NCBI GenBank assembly: GCA_028691175.1
Contig: JAQUZU010000008.1
Location: 15,446-29,935 of the forward strand
DNA length: 14,490 bases
DNA from: Candidatus Kapaibacterium sp.
GTDB taxonomy: Bacteria; Bacteroidota; Ignavibacteria; Kapaibacteriales; UBA2268
Direction of reading: 5' to 3'
The notes below the pieces were generated by a model, which saw nothing but the letters and a program-made list of their open reading frames with translations, did not search any database and was not told the DNA's origin. Each line of letters starts with the position of its first letter. Position 1 is the first letter of the stretch. The position numbers and the translations under genes are program-made. Shown here in pieces: positions 1 to 7,201 of the stretch.

Positions 1-663
1 AACGAAAATGTGCATGTCGTAATCCATGGAGAAAAGATGCCGACAGGTACCCTCGACACAACAAAAGTGAAATCACTCGCCATGATGACGCTGCCCGACG
101 GGCGCGTTCCGATTTTTACGTCGCCGCAGCGAATTGTAGAGCGCGGTTTCGTTAAGGGCGATAACATTCAATATCTGACACTTACCGGACGCGATCTCAT
201 CACTTCAAACGCGAATAAAACTTTCGTCATTAATCCGTTCTCGGATTATGCGCGAAACATCACTCCGGACGAAATTCCGCACATTCTCGACGGCACCGCA
301 TTATTCGACGCAAGCCGCACGACAAATATCCCGCAAACCGAAAAAGTCGAACTCGGAATGCCGAAAGTCTATCCCGGCGAAGCCCTCAAAGATTTGATAG
401 CGCTGTTCCGCGACTATCCGGAAGTTACCGAAGCCTATATCGCGATAATTCGTCATCCGGGCGTAAATCGCACGCCGAATTATCTTTTCGCTGTTCGCAC
501 AGACGAAGAAACATACAGAGAACTTTCCGCCGAAATGGGAATAACAATCGGCAAACACATGCTTAAAACGCAAATTTTCGAAGTTATGCGCCTCGACGGA
601 AAAACTCACTTCGAGCAGTTTTTCGCGAAAGTTCCACCATTCTACAAAATCGGAATGAATTAA
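1..663 (+). CDS. SseB-family protein, 5' end outside the window
   Basis: The reading frame is open from the first base of the window (Asn-Glu-Asn before the GTG at 10), so the gene probably begins upstream; the GTG at 10 has no visible ribosome binding site. Two halves match the SseB family (named after the E. coli enhanced-serine-sensitivity protein). The first has the IFTSPQRI stretch, then LTGRDLI, FVINPFSDYA and ITPDEIPHIL, as in the SseB N-terminal domain. The second runs from VYPGEALKDLI through AYIAIIRHPG and ends in VPPFYKIG, typical of the SseB C-terminal domain. No signal peptide or membrane segment is visible in the part present. The biochemical role of SseB proteins is poorly defined, so no reaction is assigned. 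The gene converges on the M49-like peptidase gene and the two share a hairpin terminator. Family assignment is fairly safe; function is unknown. Confidence 0.8.
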   Translation, partial: NENVHVVIHGEKMPTGTLDTTKVKSLAMMTLPDGRVPIFTSPQRIVERGFVKGDNIQYLTLTGRDLITSNANKTFVINPFSDYARNITPDEIPHILDGTALFDASRTTNIPQTEKVELGMPKVYPGEALKDLIALFRDYPEVTEAYIAIIRHPGVNRTPNYLFAVRTDEETYRELSAEMGITIGKHMLKTQIFEVMRLDGKTHFEQFFAKVPPFYKIGMN

Positions 664-678
664 AAATTGCAAGTAATA

Positions 679-713
679 AAAAAGCCCGGCGGGAAAATCT
701 CGTCGGGCTTTTT
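679..713. terminator. Bidirectional rho-independent terminator
   Basis: A 13-base stem (679-691 with 701-713, one G-T wobble) encloses a 9-base loop. The outer part of the stem is A5 on the left and T5 on the right, so transcripts from either side end in a U run. It lies 15 bases after the SseB-family stop codon and 16 bases after the stop codon of the convergent M49-like peptidase gene, as expected for a shared terminator. Confidence 0.88.
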
Positions 714-729
714 GTATGAATAGTAACTT

Positions 730-2403
730 TTAGAATTTGTAGCGTGTGTTCAAATCTGTCGGAACCGACTGCACATTCATAAATGCAGTTTTGATTTCTT
801 CAGTATCTACGCAATATGTATCAACAATTTTCTTTGCACCGGCATAGTCGCCTTCGGCTTCTACAGTCAAAACAAGTTTAGCCAATGCCGCAACCTGCTC
901 CATAAATTTATCTTGAACGATTCTGAATTTTCCGTTCTTGAATTCAATTGCACCGTTTTTGCGTAAGAAGTTGAATTGAATATAGTTAGCACCGCCGTGA
1001 GCCTCGCCTTTTCCAAATCTCATCGAGCGGAAAAGTCCGGCGAGATAAGTCGCTTCGGCAGTTTTCATATAATCTTTCGGATATACGCCGATTTTAATCA
1101 GATATGCGTGGTTATACATGCTTAGGATATCGGCTTTTGTCTCTTCGATTATCGAATATAGGTCTTTCATTCCTGCACGAACAGACAGTTTATCGTTGCC
1201 AAATACGAAGCCGCGTCCCAAGGTGTGAGAAATTTCGTGCAAAGTAACGAAACTTGTAAATGCTTCTTTTGCAACATGTTTGTAGTCTTCTTCCGCCATC
1301 AGGATTTTAGAAATCGGCAAAACTATTTTGTCGAATTTTGCTTCCATCATGTTTTTGAACATTAGTTTTTTCGCACCTTTTTTCTGTGCTACTATCGGAT
1401 CGTTCGGCAGTGAAGTCGCAACAGTTTTCGAACCTTGCTGGAAATCGCCTGCGAAGTACGCTACATTTAATATACTCAAGTCGTTGCCCAAGCCGCCGGC
1501 AGATTTTCTGATATATTTCTTATCGTACGGCAAATTCTGCTCAAGGGCGTCGATGTGCTGTTTCAGCACTTGGAGTTCTTTCGTAGCCTCTACGTCTTTT
1601 ACAAGTACGCAGCATTCCCAAGCGGTTTTGTAGTTAAAAAGTCCGTCAAGATAATTCTCGATAGGACCGATTACAGTCTCGATATTTGTGCCGACCATGT
1701 CCATCCACGCCATATCACTTTCAAAATAATCATCGGTGCGGAATGCTTTTGCACGCAGGGTGAGGTAGCGTTTCAAATTTTTGTCTTCAGCGTAAGTAGC
1801 TGCTTCGTCAAGCAGTTTCGCAATTTCTTCTACTTCCGGATATTCTTTATAGAACGGTACCGCAACAAGTTTATCGCCGTCGCGTTTTACTACCGTGTAT
1901 TGCGATTTCAGTTCGGCTTCCTGCTCCGGATGTGCCGCAATGTATTTCTCGAATTCTTCCGCGGTCATGTCCTGCGGATAGAAATTTGCAGCTTTGTTTT
2001 TTACTTTCGGACCATTTCCTACAAAACGTTCGTTATCTTGCAAAACTTCGTACGGACCATAGTTAATATTTACGAATTTAACAAGGTCGAGCGCATACGG
2101 AGTGCCGAGTTTAGCCAATGAATCACGTACAGCAATAGCGTCCGGCGACGATTGCTTCCAGAAAATGTTATCTGCAAGTCTCGCTGCTTTGCAGAGCAAC
2201 TCTACAATTTTTTTCTCTTTTTCAGTTAAGTTCGAGAGATCTGCAGAAATTTCCACATCGGCAAACGCCGCTAATTTTTCTTTGATCATTTTCACTTCTT
2301 CAGGCTCTGTATTTTGCACTTGTGCCTCCTGCGGTTGTTTGTTGCATGCAACCAAAGATGCCACCAAAGCACCCGACAATAAAATTTTCGACAAATATTT
2401 CAT
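730..2403 (-). CDS. M49-like (dipeptidyl-peptidase III family) zinc peptidase lipoprotein
   Basis: The 557-residue product begins with a lipoprotein signal peptide: Met-Lys start, hydrophobic core and lipobox LVAC with lipidated Cys20, followed by a short acidic, Gln-rich linker. It should be a lipid-anchored envelope protein. Zinc-site residues are H389-E-I-S-H393 and, about 27 residues later, EETKAD (Glu420/Glu421 to Asp425). This pairing, HExxH followed by EExKAD, marks the M49-like family related to dipeptidyl peptidase III. Classical DPP III carries a six-residue HExxxH motif; this protein has the standard five-residue form and is shorter than typical DPP III (about 700 residues), so it belongs to the divergent branch and its substrate is not established. 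AAGG lies 9 bases before the ATG. It lies 92 bases downstream of the lipoyl-ligase gene on the same strand with no clear terminator between them, so read-through from that operon is possible. Confidence 0.82.
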   Translation of the reverse strand: MKYLSKILLSGALVASLVACNKQPQEAQVQNTEPEEVKMIKEKLAAFADVEISADLSNLTEKEKKIVELLCKAARLADNIFWKQSSPDAIAVRDSLAKLGTPYALDLVKFVNINYGPYEVLQDNERFVGNGPKVKNKAANFYPQDMTAEEFEKYIAAHPEQEAELKSQYTVVKRDGDKLVAVPFYKEYPEVEEIAKLLDEAATYAEDKNLKRYLTLRAKAFRTDDYFESDMAWMDMVGTNIETVIGPIENYLDGLFNYKTAWECCVLVKDVEATKELQVLKQHIDALEQNLPYDKKYIRKSAGGLGNDLSILNVAYFAGDFQQGSKTVATSLPNDPIVAQKKGAKKLMFKNMMEAKFDKIVLPISKILMAEEDYKHVAKEAFTSFVTLHEISHTLGRGFVFGNDKLSVRAGMKDLYSIIEETKADILSMYNHAYLIKIGVYPKDYMKTAEATYLAGLFRSMRFGKGEAHGGANYIQFNFLRKNGAIEFKNGKFRIVQDKFMEQVAALAKLVLTVEAEGDYAGAKKIVDTYCVDTEEIKTAFMNVQSVPTDLNTRYKF

Positions 2404-2495
2404 CTGATTTACCTTTATATTATAAGATTATTATCAATTTCAAACAGCAAAATTACAAAAACTTTCCGTATTTAAAAGCATAATATTTCGCAACG

Positions 2496-3236
2496 CTATA
2501 AATCGGCAACTTTGCGGAATGCCGCAGCCGCCTCTTCGTACGTAATTTTCCGTCCTGCGATTTCCGTTGCGGTAACGCTGTGGCGGCGAGTCCATTCTTT
2601 CAGCGACTCGCGTTTATCGTCGGTGCTTCCGGCGATGATGTCCGCTAATTGATCGTGTCCGGAATCGAGCAAAATTGAGCCGTGCTGCAGCAAAGTCGAG
2701 CCAAAAGCACGCTGTGCAGATCCGATAAGTTTTTTGCCGTTGCTTTCGATTTCCCAGCGGGCAGACGAGGCAAAGCACGCCACCGAACGCTCTTCGCTAC
2801 GATACATGTTCCGAAAATCCGGCTGCGATTTCTGGAAGCCGACTTCTTTCAAGCCGAGTTCGTGCAGTGCCGAAAGCAGAAAAATATGAATGTCGCGATA
2901 TAAATCCTGTGGCGAAATGCCGGGCGGCATTCCGCAGACAACCGAATAAGTAATTTCATCCGCGTGCAAAACCGCTCGACCGCCGGTCGGTCGCCGGACA
3001 ATTTCGATGCCGCGGGCTTCGCAGCGTTCGCGGTCAATATCGCTTTCTTTCTGATTAAATCCGAGCGAAACGCACCACGGTTTCCAGCCGTAAATCCGAA
3101 ACATCGGCTTCGCGTTGCCGGCGTGAAACGCGTCCTTTCGCTCTATGTCGAAGCGCATATTTTCCTCGCCGTTACTAAATCCGGAATCGATAAAATCGAA
3201 GTCCGTCCCAAGAAACTTCACCAAATCGCTATTCAT
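2496..3236 (-). CDS. Lipoate-protein ligase / octanoyltransferase family (LipM-like)
   Basis: This 246-residue cytoplasmic protein has the BPL/LplA/LipB catalytic fold, which attaches lipoyl or octanoyl groups to a lysine on E2 subunits of 2-oxoacid dehydrogenases and on GcvH. Diagnostic motifs are RRPTGGRAVLH (81-91, acyl-binding loop), TYSVV (96-100), CFASSARWE (154-162) and GKKLIGSAQ (168-176, with the conserved Lys). A cysteine at the 154 position is the hallmark of LipM-type octanoyltransferases, which use a thioester intermediate. The protein also lacks the C-terminal accessory domain of a full LplA ligase. LipM-like activity is therefore favoured over ATP-dependent ligase, but by motif reading only. 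The ATG lies inside the end of rlmD (8-base overlap, 3229-3236), which implies translational coupling. No lipA (lipoyl synthase) is visible nearby. Confidence 0.8.
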   Translation of the reverse strand: MNSDLVKFLGTDFDFIDSGFSNGEENMRFDIERKDAFHAGNAKPMFRIYGWKPWCVSLGFNQKESDIDRERCEARGIEIVRRPTGGRAVLHADEITYSVVCGMPPGISPQDLYRDIHIFLLSALHELGLKEVGFQKSQPDFRNMYRSEERSVACFASSARWEIESNGKKLIGSAQRAFGSTLLQHGSILLDSGHDQLADIIAGSTDDKRESLKEWTRRHSVTATEIAGRKITYEEAAAAFRKVADL

Positions 3237-4647
3237 CGCGCAATTCCAATTTGCATATTGATTCTACATGATACGTATGCGGGAAAAGATCTACCGGCAC
3301 AAGTTCGGTTATTTTGTAAATATCTTTCAGCATCTCGAGATCGCGGGCTTGCGTAGTCGGATTGCACGACACATAGACAAATCGCTTCGGAGCAAGAGTA
3401 TGAATATGATCGACCACATTTTTGTGCATGCCGGCACGCGGCGGATCGACAATGATAATATCCGGCTTCGGCAGCGAGTTTATCATCTCCGGCAACTGCT
3501 TTTTGTGCAGATCCTCGCAATAGAAATGCGCGTTTTTGATACCGTTTCGCTTTGCGTTGTCGCGAGCATCCGCGACGGCGGATTCTATAAGTTCAATGCC
3601 GTAAATATTCGAGCATTTCCGCGAAGCAGGCAGGGTAATCGAGCCCGCACCGCAGTACAAATCCCAGACTACATCATCTTTTTTGATGTCCGCAAATTCG
3701 AGAATTTTCGAAATAAATGCGTTCAACTGCGACGAATTAGTCTGAAAAAACGACTCCGGCGAGATGCGGTAATCGATGTCAAGAATTTTCTCGTTGATAT
3801 ATCCGGTGCCCTTAATCAAATTTGTTTCCTGAATATCTACCGGCGAGTTTGTCGCGTTAATACCGTGCAAAAGCGTGTCTTTTTCGGTGAAATTATCTGC
3901 AAATTTCGTGCGATAATACTCCATAAACGCAAGTTCCTCCGGCGATTCCGGACGGTTAGTTACGAGCATCGCCATAACCTGATTATTCGAATAAGAATAG
4001 CGCAGGAGGAAATTCCGCAAAAATCCCTCGTGCTTAACGTGATTATACGCAGTCGTGCCGGACTTCTCGGCGGCAGATTTCAGAATTGCAAAAAGTTCGT
4101 TCGCACGCTCGTGCTGGAGTCTGCATTTATCGATGTCGAGAACTTTATCAAAACGCCCCGGCGCGTGAAGTCCGAACGCAAAATGTTTGTCGGCAATTTC
4201 ATCTTCGCCGAGCGCGATTTCTGCTTTCGTGAGCCAGCGCGACGCAGAAAACGAAAATTCCATTTTGTTTCGATAATTCAACGGATGCGGTGCGGCAAGC
4301 GGCTCGTCAATTTGCGAGACTTCGAGTTTTCCGATGCGGATCAGCGAATCAAGCACAATTTGCTTTTTTTGTGCTACCTGCTCTGCATAATCGACATTCT
4401 GCCAGGAGCAACCGCCGCAATTTCCGAAATACGGGCATTCCGGCGTGCGTTCTTTCGGGCTGTGCTCGAGGGTTTCCTCGATTAACGCCTCGGCATAGCT
4501 GTTCTTTTTTCGCGTAATTCGTGCCCTGACTTTGCTCTGCGGCACTCCGTATTTCGTAAAGATTGCCATTCCGTCAAGTCTGCTGACGGAATTTCCGCCG
4601 CACGCCAGCGAGTCAATCTCTAACTCTACCAAATCATTTTTCTTCAT
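3229..4647 (-). CDS. rlmD: 23S rRNA (uracil-C5)-methyltransferase, RlmD/RumA type
   Basis: This 472-residue SAM-dependent enzyme of the TrmA/RlmC/RlmD family methylates uracil C5 in RNA, in RlmD at U1939 of 23S rRNA. Residues 1-60 form a TRAM RNA-binding domain. Four cysteines expected to hold a [4Fe-4S] cluster are present: Cys71, Cys77, Cys80 (CGGC) and Cys175 (DIDKCRLQH). The methyltransferase core has the SAM-binding DLYCGAGS (329-336), DPPRAGMH (401-408), the catalytic nucleophile Cys428 in YVSCNPTT, and the general base Glu463 in HVES near the C terminus. All key residues are intact. The start is 15 bases after the stop of the GAF-GAF sensor gene, and the end overlaps the lipoyl-ligase gene by 8 bases, so the three form one operon. 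Exact target uracil (1939 versus 747, or both as in RlmCD) cannot be told from sequence alone. Confidence 0.92.
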   Translation of the reverse strand: MKKNDLVELEIDSLACGGNSVSRLDGMAIFTKYGVPQSKVRARITRKKNSYAEALIEETLEHSPKERTPECPYFGNCGGCSWQNVDYAEQVAQKKQIVLDSLIRIGKLEVSQIDEPLAAPHPLNYRNKMEFSFSASRWLTKAEIALGEDEIADKHFAFGLHAPGRFDKVLDIDKCRLQHERANELFAILKSAAEKSGTTAYNHVKHEGFLRNFLLRYSYSNNQVMAMLVTNRPESPEELAFMEYYRTKFADNFTEKDTLLHGINATNSPVDIQETNLIKGTGYINEKILDIDYRISPESFFQTNSSQLNAFISKILEFADIKKDDVVWDLYCGAGSITLPASRKCSNIYGIELIESAVADARDNAKRNGIKNAHFYCEDLHKKQLPEMINSLPKPDIIIVDPPRAGMHKNVVDHIHTLAPKRFVYVSCNPTTQARDLEMLKDIYKITELVPVDLFPHTYHVESICKLELRDE

Positions 4648-4662
4648 GCCGTCTTCTTTTAA

Positions 4663-6993
4663 TTATGCGAAAATTTTAATATTGTTATTCTTTTTGATCG
4701 CAAGGTCAAGAACCTGGTGCGTCTTTTTCATAATGCTGTCAACCGAGTCGTTGTCGCCTAATTGTGCGATTCCTCCGCTCAGTGTAATCGAGAATTTCTT
4801 TTTGCCTACGTTGATTATTCTGCCGGCAACCTGCGAGCGAATTCGCTCCGCCCAAAGTTGTGCTTCGGTAAGTCTCATGCCGGAAAGTACTATATAAAAG
4901 ATATTGTCCTCGCCCTTACCGAACAGATCATACGGCTTTACTTCCGTGCGGAACTGTTCGAGAACGTTGCTTAGAACCGCGTTGTATTCCTGCGGATGTT
5001 CTTCCGGATTTATCGATACGTAGTGATCTAATTTAAAAGCACATACGCACATCGGAATCGCAAATTTATTATGACGCTCAACCTCTTCATATATACGCTG
5101 AGCAAAACCGTTCAGGCTCAATATTCCGCTATACGGATCTATAAGTGCCGTATTTTCAAGTACTTGCTTAATATGCAACTGTTCGAGTATCATTCCGATA
5201 TGCTCGCCGAGGGTGTTCAGGATATTGACATCGTAGTTGGTTACGTGTGCTTGAGATTTTCCGGTTATAAACAGCGCACCATAGACGGTATCGGTCGAAA
5301 TAATCGGCGAGGAAACGAAATATCCCTTCGAAAGTTTGTCCTCCGATTTATGCACGCAGACCGGCGAATTCGGCTTAATCGGCAGGTCGAGAGTTACTCC
5401 GCGACGCAGTGTTTCGCCGATAATCGAGAAATCGAGATCAATTTCCGAGCCGACAAGATTAGTATCCGAAACCGTATTATCGAATGCCAGCACGCGCCAT
5501 TCGCCGGTGGCACCATCGAAGCAGACCATACCGAGATTCAGATAGTCGAAAATATCTTTGCACGAGGTGATAAACGCATCTGCAATCGTCTCGAGCGACG
5601 AACCGCTCGTTGCAATCAGGTCGCGAATTTCTGCAATTACTTTCAAAACGCGTGCCGCCTGTTGCAGTTCATATTTTTCGGTAAAGTTCATTACCAACGA
5701 GCCGATTATCTTCGTGAAGTGCCCGAAAAAGCCGACCGTAAAATTATCAAATGCATCTTCAGTGGTGGAATCTGCACAAAGCACGCCGAGCACGGAATTT
5801 TTGTAATAAATCGGCAGGCCGATAAACGCAACACTTCCGACCGGACGCTTGTAATACGGCAAGAGATCGAGTTCGGCCGACGGTGAAATATCCGTTAAAA
5901 TCTCCGCTTTGCCGCTCTGGGCAATTCGGCTGACGACGTTGTCGGACATCGGAATTTTCGGAATATCGATTATCGCGTCCGGAACATCGGTTACGAAGGT
6001 CTCGAGCAACAAATTCTTTCTGCCGGTATTGACGATAAAGAATGCAATCGTCGTCGTGCTCGTCATCGAGCGAATCGCCAGCATCGCGCGCGAAACAAAC
6101 GTTGCGAACTCGTCGCGCGGCTCCTGTGTAGCAATCGTTTCGTCCACTAAAATCGAATCCGGCACTTCGACAACATTTGCGTGATAAGCCTGTTTTTCCG
6201 GTTCCGGTTCAGCCGGTTTTGGTGCCGGTTTCAGTGGAATTTGCAGGTCGGATTTTACCGATTCGGCAATTTCTTTATACGATTTATCCGGAGCGGCATC
6301 TTGCTGCGTAAATTCCGGTGTTGCAAATAAATCTATATGTGCGTTTTCGAGTGCAGTTTTAACTTCTTCCACCTTAGAAACCGCAGAAGGCTTGGTTTCC
6401 GTTTTTACTTCCGGAGTAATTTCAACTTCGGGAGAAACTTCGGGTTTTGTTTCGGGTATTGCTTCAGATTTCGGAGCAGAAACCGTTTCAGCCGGCTTCG
6501 CATGTATTTTTGCTTTCGGTAGTGATTCCGCCCTGTTTTCGGCAGCCGGAGTATCCGCATTTTTCTTTTTGCGAATTACCTTAAATCCCTCCTCGCCGTT
6601 CGAGAAATCTTTTGGTTGTACAGATACTTTGATCGGCTCCTCTTTCGGTGCAGGCTCTTTCGAATGCGAAACTTTGTCGTAGTCGTTATTCAGCGATGTA
6701 TCCAAATCTTCGAATATTTGTCGGCTTGCCTGAGTCGATTTTGAATGTGTAATTTTCAGATCCGGTGCCGTGCCGCTCCGCTTGAACATTTTCGAATCTA
6801 TCATGTCCTTAACGCGCTGCGAAATCAGCATAAATAGTGCTACCACGCCGAGTACGGACACGGAAATTCCGATCAGTCGCACTTCGATCTGATCTACGAA
6901 AATTGAAATAACCAAACCGACAATTATAACGACAGCGGCAATACAATCCGTCGGCGTAATTACTTTGCTGAATTCAATTTTAGATTTTTTCAT
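4663..6993 (-). CDS. Membrane-anchored GAF-GAF protein with degenerate GGDEF domain
   Basis: The 776-residue protein has two transmembrane helices close together (about 17-34 and 39-58) with only a four-residue turn, so both ends and the bulk of the protein should be cytoplasmic. Residues 75-285 form a low-complexity linker rich in Pro, Glu and Lys (repeated PE-V-x-T/S-P units around 180-205). Two GAF-like domains follow (about 295-437 and 455-605), each with the buried hydrophobic strands and GLPI / LGVL or YGAL patterns of GAF folds. The C terminus (about 615-776) is GGDEF-like: DPYSGILSLNGF matches the entry helix and FSITLSGGIAQL the late strand, but the signature reads GEDNI (694-698) in place of GGDEF. 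Loss of the second Gly and the Glu argues against diguanylate cyclase activity. A ligand-sensing or scaffolding role is inferred. First gene of the operon with rlmD; its own promoter was not resolved. Confidence 0.78.
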   Translation of the reverse strand: MKKSKIEFSKVITPTDCIAAVVIIVGLVISIFVDQIEVRLIGISVSVLGVVALFMLISQRVKDMIDSKMFKRSGTAPDLKITHSKSTQASRQIFEDLDTSLNNDYDKVSHSKEPAPKEEPIKVSVQPKDFSNGEEGFKVIRKKKNADTPAAENRAESLPKAKIHAKPAETVSAPKSEAIPETKPEVSPEVEITPEVKTETKPSAVSKVEEVKTALENAHIDLFATPEFTQQDAAPDKSYKEIAESVKSDLQIPLKPAPKPAEPEPEKQAYHANVVEVPDSILVDETIATQEPRDEFATFVSRAMLAIRSMTSTTTIAFFIVNTGRKNLLLETFVTDVPDAIIDIPKIPMSDNVVSRIAQSGKAEILTDISPSAELDLLPYYKRPVGSVAFIGLPIYYKNSVLGVLCADSTTEDAFDNFTVGFFGHFTKIIGSLVMNFTEKYELQQAARVLKVIAEIRDLIATSGSSLETIADAFITSCKDIFDYLNLGMVCFDGATGEWRVLAFDNTVSDTNLVGSEIDLDFSIIGETLRRGVTLDLPIKPNSPVCVHKSEDKLSKGYFVSSPIISTDTVYGALFITGKSQAHVTNYDVNILNTLGEHIGMILEQLHIKQVLENTALIDPYSGILSLNGFAQRIYEEVERHNKFAIPMCVCAFKLDHYVSINPEEHPQEYNAVLSNVLEQFRTEVKPYDLFGKGEDNIFYIVLSGMRLTEAQLWAERIRSQVAGRIINVGKKKFSITLSGGIAQLGDNDSVDSIMKKTHQVLDLAIKKNNNIKIFA

Positions 6994-7149
6994 TTAGAGA
7001 TTTATTTCCTCTTGCGGCAAGTATGTTTCTTATGCGTATGCTTAAATTTTGTATTACGCTACAATATCTGTAAGTAGCGAAATTAGCGATTTTTTGCCAC
7101 AAAAAAAAGTTTATTTTGTCATATAAACTAATTTTTTCGCACGTAAACG

Positions 7150-7184
7150 AAATCAACCCGCGAGGTTCGCCCGCAGGTTGATTT
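7150..7184 (-). terminator. Hairpin after the C69 dipeptidase gene, probable terminator
   Basis: A perfect 9-base stem (7150-7158 with 7176-7184) encloses a 17-base loop that can form a small inner GCG/CGC hairpin. It begins 18 bases after the dipeptidase stop codon. On the minus strand the stem itself ends in TTT and is followed by CGTTTACG, so the U tract is poor; on the plus strand it is followed by TTTT. Termination of the dipeptidase transcript is the likely role. The rest of the 208-base gap (6994-7201) is A+T-rich, with runs of A and T at 7089-7115, and must hold the promoter of the GAF-GAF gene, which I could not pin down. Confidence 0.5.
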
Positions 7185-7201
7185 TATCGAGAAAATTCAC
7201 T

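Noticed and set aside
1555..2121. 188-codon plus-strand frame opposite the M49-like peptidase gene
   Set aside because: Shadow of a well-supported coding region; composition is not protein-like.
2419..2424. TATAAT on the minus strand as promoter for the M49-like gene
   Set aside because: Transcription would begin about 9 bases before the ATG, inside the likely ribosome binding site, and there is no -35 box at the right distance.
3268..4485. 405-codon open frame on the plus strand opposite rlmD
   Set aside because: It is the complement of a gene with all catalytic motifs intact, has no recognisable domain, is rich in Arg, Ile and Phe as expected of an antisense shadow, and has no supported start.
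5071..5886. 271-codon plus-strand frame opposite the GAF-GAF gene
   Set aside because: Shadow frame without any recognisable motif.
6360..6520. Repeated Pro/Glu codons in the GAF-GAF protein as a DNA repeat or CRISPR-like array
   Set aside because: The units are irregular, vary in length and stay in frame, so they are a low-complexity protein linker.
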